Origin: Mycobacterium sp. GA-2829
GTDB taxonomy: Bacteria; Actinomycetota; Actinomycetes; Mycobacteriales; Mycobacteriaceae
Assembly: GCF_001499965.1 (NCBI RefSeq)
Contig: NZ_LQIT01000036.1
Location: 1 to 64,000, forward strand
Reading direction: 5' to 3'
DNA: 64,000 nt
The position numbers and the translations under genes are program-made. The notes under the pieces were generated by a model. It saw only the letters and a program-made list of their open reading frames with translations, was not told where the DNA came from and did no database searches. Every line of letters begins with the position of its first letter. Position 1 is the stretch's first letter. Positions 17,455 through 25,854 of this stretch are shown here, in pieces.

Positions 17455-18288
17455 GTGTCCGCCACCACGCTGTTCGCGCGACGGGCGACGCTGTCGCGGT
17501 CGCTGCGGTTGCTCAGCGAGTTCCGCTACGAGCAGTCCGATCCGGCCCGCTTCTACGGCGCGCTGGCCGACGACACCGCCGCCATGGTCGCCGACCTGTG
17601 GCGCGGCGCCACCGAACAGCCCGCCGACGGCCGCACGGTGCTCGACGTCGGCGGCGGTCCCGGCTTCTTCGCGCGAGCATTCGCCCACCGGGGACTGGAG
17701 TACATCGGCGTCGAACCGGATCCCCGCGAGGCGCACGCCGGAGCCGCTCGGGCGGCGACATCCAGCGGGAGTTCGGCGGCCACCGACCGCTCGGGCCGTT
17801 ACGTCCGCGCCTCGGGCATGTCATTGCCATTTGCCGATGGCAGTGTCGACGTCTGCCTGTCGTCCAACGTCGCCGAACACGTGCCGCAGCCGTGGCGGCT
17901 CGGCAACGAGATGCTGCGCGTCACGCGTCCGGGTGGGCTCGTCGTCTTCTCCTACACGGTCTGGCTCGGCCCGTTCGGCGGCCACGAGATGGGCATGACC
18001 CACTACCTGGGGGGAGCCAGGGCCGCCGCGCGTTACACCCGCAGACACGGCCACCGCCCGAAGAACGACTACGGTGCGTCATTGTTCGCGGTCTCCGCCG
18101 GTGCGGGCCTGGACTGGGCCGCGAGTACCGGCGCCCTGATCGCCGCATTCCCCCGCTACCACCCGCGATGGGCGTGGTGGACCAACGCGGTCCCGGGTCT
18201 GCGCGAGTTCCTGGTGAGCAATCAGGTGCTCGTCCTGCGGCCCGGAACTGCAACAGGTTCTCGTTTGGGCGCGCAGTCGGTAATGTGA
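17455..18288 (+). CDS. SAM-dependent methyltransferase, class I (Rv0224c-like)
   Basis: This 277-residue methyltransferase has a methyltransf_11-type Rossmann fold. The SAM-binding loop is VLDVGGGPGFFARAF, the acidic strand-2 end is GVEPDP, and the post-motif SSNVAEHVPQPWRLGNEMLR precedes the strand with RPGGLVVFSY. The GTG at 17455 was chosen because it gives the usual N-terminus just after the divergent promoter; the frame extends further only through unlikely sequence. The M. tuberculosis counterpart Rv0224c is described as a probable methyltransferase. The aldehyde dehydrogenase starts 5 bases downstream, indicating an operon. The substrate is unknown. Confidence 0.88.
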   Translation: MSATTLFARRATLSRSLRLLSEFRYEQSDPARFYGALADDTAAMVADLWRGATEQPADGRTVLDVGGGPGFFARAFAHRGLEYIGVEPDPREAHAGAARAATSSGSSAATDRSGRYVRASGMSLPFADGSVDVCLSSNVAEHVPQPWRLGNEMLRVTRPGGLVVFSYTVWLGPFGGHEMGMTHYLGGARAAARYTRRHGHRPKNDYGASLFAVSAGAGLDWAASTGALIAAFPRYHPRWAWWTNAVPGLREFLVSNQVLVLRPGTATGSRLGAQSVM

Positions 18289-18293
18289 CCCCC

Positions 18294-19772
18294 ATGACAC
18301 AGACCGTGCAGACAGCTCACAAGACGACGTGGGACAAGCTCTTCATCGGCGGCCAGTGGGTCCAGCCGTCGACCGACGACGTCATCGAGGTCTTCTCCCC
18401 CGCCACGGGCGAGAAGGTCGGTCAGGTGCCGCTCGCCGCGGAGGCCGACGTGAACGCGGCGTGCGCCGCCGCCCGCAAGGCGTTCGACGAGGGCCCGTGG
18501 CCGCAGAAGTCGCCCGAGGAGCGCGCCGCGGTCCTCGGCGCCGCGGTCAAGCTGATGGAGGAGCGCAACGCCGAGCTGAAGTACCTGCTCGCCGCCGAGA
18601 CCGGTCAGCCCCAGACGATCGTCGACATCATGCAGTACGGCGCCGCGATGTCGGCGTTCACGTACTACGCGGGCGCGGCCGACAAGTTCGGATGGACCGA
18701 GATCCGCGACGGCATCTACGGCCAGACCCTGGTCAGCCGGGAACCGATCGGCGTCGTCGGCGCGATCACCGCGTGGAACGTCCCGTTCTTCCTGGCCGCC
18801 AACAAGTTGGGCCCCGCCCTGCTGGCCGGCTGCACCGTCGTCCTCAAACCCGCCGCGGAGACGCCGCTCTCGGTGTTCGCGATGGCGCAGATGTTCGCCG
18901 AGGCCGGGCTCCCCGAGGGTGTGCTGTCGATCGTGCCGGGCGGTCCGGAGACCGGGCGCGCGCTGACCGCCAGCCCGGAGATCGACAAGTACACGTTCAC
19001 CGGCAGCTCCGCCGTCGGCAAGGAGATCGGCAAGCTGGCCGCCGAGAAGCTCAAGCCGTGCACGCTGGAACTGGGCGGTAAGTCCGCGGCGATCGTGCTG
19101 GAGGACGCCGACCTGGACTCCACGCTGCCGATGCTGGCGTTCTCCGGCGTGATGAACTCGGGCCAGGCGTGTGTCGCCCAGACCCGCATCCTCGCGCCGC
19201 GGTCGCGCTACGACGAGGTGGTGGAGAAGCTCGGCAACTTCGTCGCCGCGATGCCCGTCGGCACCCCGGACGATCCGAACGCCGCGATCGGCCCGCTGAT
19301 CAGCGAGAAACAGCGCGAACGGGTCGAGAGCTACATCAAGAAGGGCATCGAGGAAGGCGCCCGCGTGGTCACCGGCGGCGGCCGCCCCGAGGGTCTCGAC
19401 GGCGGCTGGTTCGTGCAGCCGACGGTGTTCGCCGACGTCGACAACTCGATGACGATCGCGCAGGAGGAGATCTTCGGGCCGGTCCTGGCGGTGATCCCCT
19501 ACGACACCGAAGAGGATGCGGTCCGCATCGCCAACGACTCGGTCTACGGGCTGGCCGGCAGCGTGTGGACGACCGACAACAAGAAGGCGCTCGAGATCGC
19601 GTCGAAGATCCGCACGGGCACCTACGCGGTGAACATGTACGCCTTCGACCCGGGTGCGCCGTTCGGCGGGTACAAGAACTCCGGCATCGGCCGGGAGAAC
19701 GGGCCCGAGGGCATCGAGCAGTACACGCAGGCCAAGAGCACGCTGCTGCCGTTCGGTTACACCCCGGAGTAG
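18294..19772 (+). CDS. NAD(P)-dependent aldehyde dehydrogenase (Rv0223c-like)
   Basis: This 492-residue classical aldehyde dehydrogenase oxidises an aldehyde to the acid. The catalytic elements are visible: the cofactor-binding FTGSSAVGKEI, the general base Glu in LELGGKSA, and the nucleophile Cys in SGQACVAQTR. It has the family's usual length. The ATG at 18294 is preceded by the methyltransferase stop 5 bases upstream, and a strong rho-independent terminator follows the stop. Family members take a wide range of aliphatic and aromatic aldehydes; the substrate here is unknown. Confidence 0.92.
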   Translation: MTQTVQTAHKTTWDKLFIGGQWVQPSTDDVIEVFSPATGEKVGQVPLAAEADVNAACAAARKAFDEGPWPQKSPEERAAVLGAAVKLMEERNAELKYLLAAETGQPQTIVDIMQYGAAMSAFTYYAGAADKFGWTEIRDGIYGQTLVSREPIGVVGAITAWNVPFFLAANKLGPALLAGCTVVLKPAAETPLSVFAMAQMFAEAGLPEGVLSIVPGGPETGRALTASPEIDKYTFTGSSAVGKEIGKLAAEKLKPCTLELGGKSAAIVLEDADLDSTLPMLAFSGVMNSGQACVAQTRILAPRSRYDEVVEKLGNFVAAMPVGTPDDPNAAIGPLISEKQRERVESYIKKGIEEGARVVTGGGRPEGLDGGWFVQPTVFADVDNSMTIAQEEIFGPVLAVIPYDTEEDAVRIANDSVYGLAGSVWTTDNKKALEIASKIRTGTYAVNMYAFDPGAPFGGYKNSGIGRENGPEGIEQYTQAKSTLLPFGYTPE

Positions 19773-19784
19773 TACGACCCGACG

Positions 19785-19818
19785 AAAAAGGCTCCCACCG
19801 CTGGTGGGAGCCTTTTTT
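19785..19818 (+). terminator. Rho-independent terminator after the aldehyde dehydrogenase
   Basis: A perfect stem AAGGCTCCCACC / GGTGGGAGCCTT closes over a 3-base loop (19800-19802) and is followed by a T-run ending at 19818. This is the only canonical U-tract terminator noticed in the window. Confidence 0.93.
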
Positions 19819-19924
19819 GCATCAGCTGCAAAGTTGGTGTGACGCTCGCCCCGGGGCCGCCGGGGCGGGCGCCGGAGATCATTATGCACATACCCATATT
19901 CGGATACAAAACATCGGTCGAATC

Positions 19925-19972
19925 GTGGCAGATTGTGCCACATTGCCACGTGTTCTATGCTCTATGTCATAG
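19925..19972. promoter_or_regulatory. AT-richer intergenic region with candidate regulator operator(s)
   Basis: In the 357-base stretch between the aldehyde dehydrogenase and the TetR gene, GTGGCAGATTGTGCCAC (19925-19941) is an inverted repeat with 6-base arms. A further TGCCAC copy follows at 19944-19949. CTATGTCATAG (19962-19972) is a perfect palindrome. Their position 150-200 bases before the TetR gene makes autoregulatory operator sites plausible, but no binding evidence exists. Confidence 0.4.
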
Positions 19973-19987
19973 AGGAAGAGGCACGTC

Positions 19988-20119
19988 ATGTGGTTGGTCG
20001 AAGTGAACATCGCCGGGCTCCGGTTCGACGTCCGCGTCGGTCCCCGACGGCGCCTCCGGATCCCACCGCGTGGTGTCGTCTGGCGACCGGCGCCACCGCG
20101 GCCGTCTCACGTCGCCTGA
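19988..20119 (+). CDS. Possible small protein (43 residues) before the TetR gene
   Basis: An ATG at 19988 follows the purine-rich GAGGAAGAGG (possible ribosome site) and opens a 43-codon frame beginning MWLVEVNIAGLRFDVRVGPR and ending RPSHVA. It finishes 10 bases before the TetR start. It has no motif I recognise and is Arg/Pro-rich in its second half. It may be a real leader-like peptide or a chance frame in GC-rich DNA. Confidence 0.3.
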   Translation: MWLVEVNIAGLRFDVRVGPRRRLRIPPRGVVWRPAPPRPSHVA

Positions 20120-20129
20120 CCGAATACCG

Positions 20130-20747
20130 ATGACCCGAACCCCCACCAAGCGCGGATCCACGCGCACCAACATGCTCATCGGGGCCGCCGAGGTCCTGCG
20201 TGAACGCGGCGCCGCGGGCGTCACGATCGACGAAGTGCTCCAACGCAGCGGCGCCCCGCGCGGCAGCGTGTACTACCACTTCCCCGAGGGCCGCAACCAG
20301 ATCGTCGCCGAAGCACTCGAGTACGCCGGCGAGTCCATCACGTCGCTGATCGACGAAGCCGCCACCAACGGCGGCCGCTACCTCGTCGACCACTTCGTCG
20401 ACTTCTGGGACCGCGTGCTCGATGAGAGCGACTTCACCGCGGGCTGCCCGGTGGTCGCGGCGGCGATCGGGTCCTCCGAGGACGGCCCGCAATTGACTTC
20501 TGTGGCGGGCGCGATCTTCGGGCACTGGCGCGACGCGCTGACGCGGGCGTTCATCGTGGACGGGTGCGAGGAGAGCGAGGCCGCCTCGCTGGCGATCACG
20601 TGCATCGCCGCGCTCGAGGGCGCCGTCGTGCTGTGCCGCGCCACCCGCGACCTCGACCCGCTGCGCCAGGTCCACACCCAACTGGAATTCCTGCTCAAGT
20701 CGCGCGAGTTCATCCGCCGCAACGGCGTGCCCGCGGTGGGCAGCTGA
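20130..20747 (+). CDS. TetR/AcrR-family transcriptional regulator (LmrA/YxaF type)
   Basis: This is a 205-residue repressor. The N-terminal HTH is VTIDEVLQRSGAPRGSVYYH with the typical YYHFPEG end of the recognition helix. The C-terminal domain with DFTAGCPVVAAAIGS matches the LmrA/YxaF-like TetR subgroup, in which a conserved Cys region contributes to the ligand pocket. The ATG at 20130 was chosen; longer readings are not supported by the family. It is convergent with the DHFR-like gene (3 bases apart). Palindromes in its upstream region are candidate operators. The ligand is unknown. Confidence 0.88.
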   Translation: MTRTPTKRGSTRTNMLIGAAEVLRERGAAGVTIDEVLQRSGAPRGSVYYHFPEGRNQIVAEALEYAGESITSLIDEAATNGGRYLVDHFVDFWDRVLDESDFTAGCPVVAAAIGSSEDGPQLTSVAGAIFGHWRDALTRAFIVDGCEESEAASLAITCIAALEGAVVLCRATRDLDPLRQVHTQLEFLLKSREFIRRNGVPAVGS

Positions 20748-20750
20748 GCG

Positions 20751-21272
20751 TCAGGCGATACGCCAACGCGCGCAGACGAATTCGCCGTTGACCGCGGATT
20801 CGGCCAGCCGCCACTCGGAGCGCAGCGGCAGCACCGGCGAACCTCCGCCGAGCGTGCACGGCGCGTAGCTGACGATCATCTCGTCGACCAGACCCGCAGC
20901 GACGAACTGCGCGGCCACCTGGCCGCCGCCGACCACCCACACGTCCTTGTCCTGCGCCGCGGCCACCAGCTGTGGGTGCAGGTCGGCCGCCTCACCGGCG
21001 AACGTGCGCACGGGATGCCCGTCGACGACGATGCCCGGCCGGTGGGTCATCACCCACGTCGGCTGGTGGTACATCCATTCGCCCGGTTGGTTTTTCACGA
21101 TCCACTCGTAGGTGGCCGCCCCCATCACCAGGGCGCCGACGCTCTGCGCGAACGCGTCGTAGTGGAACGGGCCCTCGGGGTCGATGTCGCGGGTGACCAG
21201 CCAGTCCAGGCTGTCGGCCTCGTCGACGATGTAACCGTCCAGGCTCGACGCGGTGTAGTACACGGTCGCCAC
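20751..21272 (-). CDS. Dihydrofolate reductase-like protein (RibD C-terminal family)
   Basis: This 173-residue protein has the RibD C-terminal/DHFR-like fold. It begins TVYYTASSLDGYIVD, the YfjB/YwjB-type N-terminus with SLDG in the substrate loop. It carries GALVMGAATYEWI and the NADPH-binding VWVVGGGQVAAQF. Family members are NADPH-dependent reductases of uncertain substrates. The GTG start at 21272 abuts the TGA of the AraC-type gene with no gap, so translation is coupled. The substrate is not predictable. Confidence 0.85.
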   Translation of the reverse strand: MATVYYTASSLDGYIVDEADSLDWLVTRDIDPEGPFHYDAFAQSVGALVMGAATYEWIVKNQPGEWMYHQPTWVMTHRPGIVVDGHPVRTFAGEAADLHPQLVAAAQDKDVWVVGGGQVAAQFVAAGLVDEMIVSYAPCTLGGGSPVLPLRSEWRLAESAVNGEFVCARWRIA

Positions 21273-22190
21273 TCAATGCCTCCTCATCCAGTCCAACGGG
21301 TCGCCCTGCTCGGTCGGCACGCCCAGTTCGGCGAGCATGCGCCGAACCAGACCGCGCCGGTGCGCCGAGAACGTGAGAACGTGCGCGACGATCCCGTAGA
21401 GCTGGAACGACTCCGGCGGATCGCAGAGCGCATCGATGACGGTGTCCCCCATCCGGCCCGCCGCCGAGTAGTCTGAAACCATTGACGCCCAACGGTTTCC
21501 GATGTCGTCGTGGCGTACGGCGAGTTGTTCGGCAGTCAGTCCACGGTCGCGCGGCGGGAAGTCGCGGCCCTCGATGGTGGCCAGCCACACCTCCTTCGTC
21601 CACACCGACGACACGAGCACCGAGCCGACGCTGGGTTCGGGGCCGTCCCAGTGCAGCACCACCTGATCCGGCGCGAGCTCACGGCGCCACTGCTCGTCGT
21701 CGAGGAGGCGGGCGCGGTCGATGAGGTAGGCGGTGTCGGCGATGTCGTGGGCCACCATGAGCCTGGTCGAGTCGGGCGCCTTGTCGCTCCCGTCGCCGTC
21801 GAGCCACAGCGATTGCGGCGGATGGAAGTGCAGACCGTTGGGGGCGGGCACGCGGAACCCGACGTCCGCGGCACGCGACGGCGGGACCCCGAAGGTGCGG
21901 CGGAAGGCGCGGGAGAACACCTCGGGCGACGACCAGCCCTCGTCGGCGGCGACGGCCGAGACGGCCTCGCCGCGGCGCAGTCGCCAGGCGGCCCGTTCGA
22001 GCATGATGCGGCGGCGCAGCGCGGCGGGTGGCTCGCCGGTCAACCGGCGCACCTCGCGGGAGAAGTGGAACTCCGAGGCGAAGCTGCTGCGCGCCATGTC
22101 GCCCACTTCGACGTTCGCGTCGTCGACGACGGCGTCGAGAAGCTCCCGCAACCGATCTCGGTGCGCGGGCGGCGGGGCGGGCTCACTCAC
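21273..22190 (-). CDS. AraC-type HTH regulator fused to a DinB-like domain
   Basis: This 305-residue two-domain protein has an N-terminal AraC-type double HTH over residues about 25-100 (FASEFHFSREVRRLTGEPPA and GWSSPEVFSRAFRRTFGVPP). The C-terminal part, about 140-305, ends in YGIVAHVLTFSAHRRGLVRR, the histidine pattern of DinB/YfiT-like four-helix metal proteins. I chose the GTG at 22190 (SEPAPPPAH). It is translationally coupled to the following DHFR-like gene and divergent from the acyl-CoA dehydrogenase pair. Which of its neighbours it controls is unknown; both divergent promoters are within 80 bases. Confidence 0.8.
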   Translation of the reverse strand: MSEPAPPPAHRDRLRELLDAVVDDANVEVGDMARSSFASEFHFSREVRRLTGEPPAALRRRIMLERAAWRLRRGEAVSAVAADEGWSSPEVFSRAFRRTFGVPPSRAADVGFRVPAPNGLHFHPPQSLWLDGDGSDKAPDSTRLMVAHDIADTAYLIDRARLLDDEQWRRELAPDQVVLHWDGPEPSVGSVLVSSVWTKEVWLATIEGRDFPPRDRGLTAEQLAVRHDDIGNRWASMVSDYSAAGRMGDTVIDALCDPPESFQLYGIVAHVLTFSAHRRGLVRRMLAELGVPTEQGDPLDWMRRH

Positions 22191-22270
22191 GGAATCGAGT
22201 ATGGCGGTGACCCACCCACAGGGACATGACAATTCCTGCTGCGTGCCCGTCTCACTACACTCCACCGACA

Positions 22271-23428
22271 GTGAGCGATTTCGAGGCGCTGTGCGCCAAC
22301 GACGATGATCTGGCGGCGCTGCGCGCATCCATCCGCGGGTTCCTGGCCGCCGATCGCGCGGAGTTCGGGTGGCGGCCTGCGGTGGACTGCTGGCTGGCGG
22401 CGTGGGATCCCGAGTTCAGCGTGCGGTTGGCGGCGGCGGGCTTCGTGGGGTTGACCATCCCGGTCGAGTACGGCGGACACGGCCGCGGCCACCTGCACCG
22501 GTATGTGGTGACCGAGGAGCTGCTGGCCCAGGGCGCCCCGGTCGCGGCGCACTGGATCGCGGACCGTCAGGTGGCGCCCGCGCTGCTGAGCTACGGCACC
22601 GAGGAGCAGCGGCGACGGCTGCTGCCGCGGATCGCCGAGGGCCGGCTGTACTCGGCGATCGGGATGAGCGAGCACGGGGCGGGTTCGGATCTCGCGGCGG
22701 TGACCACGCGGGCGACCCGGGTCGACGGCGGCTGGCGCATCGACGGGACGAAGGTGTGGACCAGCGGTGCGCACGTCGCCGATCAGGTAGTGGTGCTGGC
22801 CCGCACAGCGCCGCCCGATCCGGACCGCAGGCACGCCGGGTTCAGCCAGTTCATCGTTCGCACCGATGCGCCGGGGGTGACGATCGACCCGATCGTCCTG
22901 CTCAACGGCGAGCACCATTTCAACGAGGTGCTGTTCGACGGGGTGTTTGTCGACGACGCCGACGTGCTGGGCGAGATCGGGAACGGCTGGCATCAGGTGA
23001 CGGCGGAACTGGGTTTCGAGCGCAGCGGCCCGGAGCGGATCCTGTCGACGGCGACGCTGGTCTTCGAGGCCGTGGCGGCGCTGGGCCGCGGCGAGGTCGA
23101 CGACCGCACCGCAGCCGAGGTCGGTGACCTGATGGCCCGCATGGTGTCACTGCGCCAGCTGTCGATCTCGGTGGCACGCGAACTGACCGCGGGCCGCGAC
23201 GCAAACACCCGGGCGGCGTTGGTGAAGGATCTGGGAACCCGCTTCGAGCAGGAGTCCGTCGAGATCGTCGCCGATCTGCTGGCCTATCTCGATGACGACG
23301 CGCCCGAGGCCGACCGACTGCGGGCTCTGCTGGCCACGGGCCGGATGCATTCGCCGTTGTTCACGTTGCGCGGCGGGACGAATGAGGTGTTGCGAGGCGT
23401 GGTGGCGCGCGGGCTGGGGGTGCGGTGA
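22271..23428 (+). CDS. Acyl-CoA dehydrogenase, first subunit of a pair
   Basis: This 385-residue flavoprotein has the acyl-CoA dehydrogenase fold. It shows YSAIGMSEHGAGSD (FAD and substrate contacts), GTKVWTSGAH and a C-terminal GGTNEVLRGVVARGLG segment. The GTG at 22271 is the likely start. The gene overlaps the next acyl-CoA dehydrogenase by the 4 bases GTGA, a pattern seen for mycobacterial alpha2-beta2 dehydrogenases used in steroid side-chain degradation (FadE26-FadE27 type). Here the steroid link is only an analogy. It is divergent from the AraC-DinB regulator. Confidence 0.85.
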   Translation: MSDFEALCANDDDLAALRASIRGFLAADRAEFGWRPAVDCWLAAWDPEFSVRLAAAGFVGLTIPVEYGGHGRGHLHRYVVTEELLAQGAPVAAHWIADRQVAPALLSYGTEEQRRRLLPRIAEGRLYSAIGMSEHGAGSDLAAVTTRATRVDGGWRIDGTKVWTSGAHVADQVVVLARTAPPDPDRRHAGFSQFIVRTDAPGVTIDPIVLLNGEHHFNEVLFDGVFVDDADVLGEIGNGWHQVTAELGFERSGPERILSTATLVFEAVAALGRGEVDDRTAAEVGDLMARMVSLRQLSISVARELTAGRDANTRAALVKDLGTRFEQESVEIVADLLAYLDDDAPEADRLRALLATGRMHSPLFTLRGGTNEVLRGVVARGLGVR

Positions 23429-24462
23429 GCGACGAATTACGCCAACTGGTCGACGATCTGGCGCAACGGTCCTACGACGCCCTGATGGGGCGGCGCACCC
23501 GGCCCGAGACGTTCGACGCCGAACTGTGGCGCCACCTCGAGGAGACGGGGCTGAGCCGGCTCACTGCCGCCGAGGACGCCGGACCCGCGGTGTCGGCGAT
23601 CGTGCTGGCCGGGCTCGCGCGCCGCAGCGCGGCGGTGCCCGTGGCGGAGACAGATCTGCTGGGCGCGTGGCTGGCCGGTGCGGCGGGACTGACGGTGCCC
23701 GCCGAGGGGCCGCTGACCGTGGCCACCTGCACCGCCGAACGCCGCGACGGCCGGATCGTCGGCCTGGCACGGCGGGTGCCGTGGCCGCGCGAGGCGACGA
23801 TCATCGTCGCGGCACGAACCGGGGCGGACCTGTTCGTCACGGTCCTCGACGATCCGGTGATCACCGACGGCATGGATCTGGCGGGCGAACCCCGCGGTGA
23901 CGTCGCGATCGACGTGGCCGAAAGCGCCTGCGTGGCAGTCGATCCGGCACTGGGTGACGAGCTGGTTCGCCGGGGCGCGTGGGCGCGGTGCGTGCAGACG
24001 ATCGGCGCGTTCGACGCCGCTGCCGAGCTGACCGTCGCCCACACCACCGACCGGGTGCAATTCGGGCGGGCGCTGAGCAAGTTCCAGGCCGTCCAGCACG
24101 CGCTGGCCGCGATGGCCGGGGAGATCGAACGCGCCCGGGCGACCACCGACCTGGCGATCGCCGCGGCGGCCCAGTTCGGATTCGATTCTCCGACAACCGA
24201 TCATGCGGTGACGGTGGCGAAGGTGACGGTCGGGCGGACGGTCGAACCGGTGACCACGATCGCCCACCAGCTGCACGGCGCCATCGGAGTGACGGCCGAG
24301 CATCCGCTGTGGTTGTCGACGATGCGGGCCCGCGGCTGGGTCGACGAGTTCGGCACCACCGCACACCACGCCCGGATCCTGGGCCGCCGCACGCTGGCGG
24401 CAGCCGATCCCTGGGACGTGGTGGTCGCCGGGCCGCGATCCCGTGCCCTCGAGCACGGTTGA
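23425..24462 (+). CDS. Acyl-CoA dehydrogenase, second subunit of a pair
   Basis: This 345-residue protein is shorter than a normal acyl-CoA dehydrogenase. It has the C-terminal domain signature TTDRVQFGRALSKFQAVQHA and HGAIGVTAEHPLWLSTMRAR but a weak N-terminal domain without the usual substrate motif. This fits the smaller, probably FAD-sharing partner of a heteromeric dehydrogenase with the preceding gene. It begins at a GTG overlapping the upstream stop. The acyl-CoA substrate is unknown. Confidence 0.83.
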   Translation: MSDELRQLVDDLAQRSYDALMGRRTRPETFDAELWRHLEETGLSRLTAAEDAGPAVSAIVLAGLARRSAAVPVAETDLLGAWLAGAAGLTVPAEGPLTVATCTAERRDGRIVGLARRVPWPREATIIVAARTGADLFVTVLDDPVITDGMDLAGEPRGDVAIDVAESACVAVDPALGDELVRRGAWARCVQTIGAFDAAAELTVAHTTDRVQFGRALSKFQAVQHALAAMAGEIERARATTDLAIAAAAQFGFDSPTTDHAVTVAKVTVGRTVEPVTTIAHQLHGAIGVTAEHPLWLSTMRARGWVDEFGTTAHHARILGRRTLAAADPWDVVVAGPRSRALEHG

Positions 24463-24537
24463 GGTCGATACCCGAGCGGGTAACCCCATCGCACGCGTCT
24501 CGACGACCGGGACACCGAGCACCACCAGGGGTACATC

Positions 24538-24732
24538 ATGAGCGTCGGCGACAAGGCGAGAAACAAGCTGCAACAGCTGCAGGGCAGGATGCGCGCGGCA
24601 ACGGGCGAGGCCATGGGGGATCCGAACATGCGGGCCCGCGGCCGCGGTGATGAGCGGATCGCGCATCTCAAGGATGCCGGCGAGAAGGTCAAGGACGCCT
24701 TCCGCTCGCGGCGCAGGCCGCGCGGATACTGA
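24538..24732 (+). CDS. CsbD-like small stress protein
   Basis: This is a 64-residue, highly charged protein (MSVGDKARNKLQQLQGRMRA onwards) with the repeated K/A/G helix pattern of CsbD-family proteins, which accumulate under general stress in many bacteria without a known activity. An ATG gives the family-like N-terminus. It sits 75 bases after the dehydrogenase pair and 8 bases before the DUF1206 gene. Confidence 0.75.
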   Translation: MSVGDKARNKLQQLQGRMRAATGEAMGDPNMRARGRGDERIAHLKDAGEKVKDAFRSRRRPRGY

Positions 24733-24740
24733 GCCCGTAG

Positions 24741-25571
24741 GTGACGGACGAGACCGGCGCCGCCGGTGCGGTTCGCACCGCCACCAACAGCCAGGGTGCC
24801 CGGCTCGCGGCGCGGGTCGGGTACCTGATCAACGGTGTGCTGCACCTGCTGATCGCCTACATCATCTTTCGCATCGCGATCGGATCGGGACACGGCGACG
24901 CCGATCAGTCCGGTGCGCTGGCGACCCTCGCCGAGACGAGGGGCGGATTCATCGCGCTGTGGGGTGTCGCGATCGCGCTGGTCCCGCTGACGCTGTGGCG
25001 GCTGGCGGAGACGGTGCTGGGTCTGCACCCCACCGAGCATCACGACCCGAACCCCGATCCCGACGACTTTCTACTGGTCAACCGGCTCAAGGCGCTCGGG
25101 TTGGCGATCGTCTACGCCGCGGTGGCGTCGATGGCGGTGCAGTTCGCGCTCGGCAGCCGCAATTCGAGCGCCGAACGTAGCGTGGGCCTGAGCACCTGGC
25201 TGATGCGCACCCCGGAGGGTAAGGCGGTGCTGGCGGTGGCCGGGTTGGGCATCGTGGCCATCGGCGGCTATTTCGCGTTCAAGGGCGCCTCGCGGCGGTT
25301 CCGCGACGATCTGACGATTTCCGGGGGCCGCCTGCTCACCGTGCTCGGCGCGTGCGGACACGTCGCCGAGGGTCTGGTGCTCGCGGTTGCCGGTCTGCTG
25401 GTGGTCGTCGCGTCGGTACGGGCCGACCCGTCGAAGGCGACCGGGCTCGACGGGGCGGTCAAGACGCTGGGGCAGATGCCGTTCGGGTCGGTGCTGATCG
25501 CACTCGCAGCAGCGGGTTTCGCTGCCTACGGGTTGTACAGCTTCGCGCTGACCCGGTACGCGCGTATGTGA
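24741..25571 (+). CDS. DUF1206 integral membrane protein
   Basis: This 276-residue membrane protein starts at a GTG. It has three repeated helix pairs, each starting with a small-residue-rich segment such as ARVGYLINGVLHLLIAYIIF, AVAGLGIVAIGGYFAFKGASRRF and ACGHVAEGLVLAVAGLLVVV. This threefold internal repeat with conserved Gly/Arg is the hallmark of DUF1206. The function is unknown. It is close behind the CsbD-like gene, so the two may respond together to stress. It converges on a small coiled-coil membrane protein gene (1-base gap). Confidence 0.85.
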   Translation: MTDETGAAGAVRTATNSQGARLAARVGYLINGVLHLLIAYIIFRIAIGSGHGDADQSGALATLAETRGGFIALWGVAIALVPLTLWRLAETVLGLHPTEHHDPNPDPDDFLLVNRLKALGLAIVYAAVASMAVQFALGSRNSSAERSVGLSTWLMRTPEGKAVLAVAGLGIVAIGGYFAFKGASRRFRDDLTISGGRLLTVLGACGHVAEGLVLAVAGLLVVVASVRADPSKATGLDGAVKTLGQMPFGSVLIALAAAGFAAYGLYSFALTRYARM

Positions 25572-25572
25572 C

Positions 25573-25815
25573 TCACTGCGGGGGAACGCTTTCGGGGGCC
25601 TGCCCGTCGGTCTCGGCACGGTGCGCTCCGGGCGACTCCGGCATTTCGTGCCGGCCGCCCGCCGAGCGACGCCGCAGTACCAGCACCACACCCGCGACCA
25701 CCGCGACGCCGGTGACGATCAGCGTCGGCCACATCGCAAGTTGCGCCAGCCAGAGCCGTCGCTGCACCTTGAGGAGTCGCTGCTGGGCGTGCCGCACTCG
25801 AGTCACCGTTTCCAT
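25573..25815 (-). CDS. Small single-pass membrane protein, unknown function
   Basis: This is an 80-residue protein. An N-terminal amphipathic, coil-like stretch (TVTRVRHAQQRLLKVQRRLW) leads into one membrane helix (about 27-47, WPTLIVTGVAVVAGVVLVL) and then an arginine-rich, Pro/Glu-rich tail. No family is recognised. It lies between DUF1206 and the gene downstream of echA1 and may be the last gene of that minus-strand group. Confidence 0.6.
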   Translation of the reverse strand: METVTRVRHAQQRLLKVQRRLWLAQLAMWPTLIVTGVAVVAGVVLVLRRRSAGGRHEMPESPGAHRAETDGQAPESVPPQ

Positions 25816-25854
25816 GCCGTCACTGTGCCCGCGTCCGGCGTGTGGAAAACCCCG

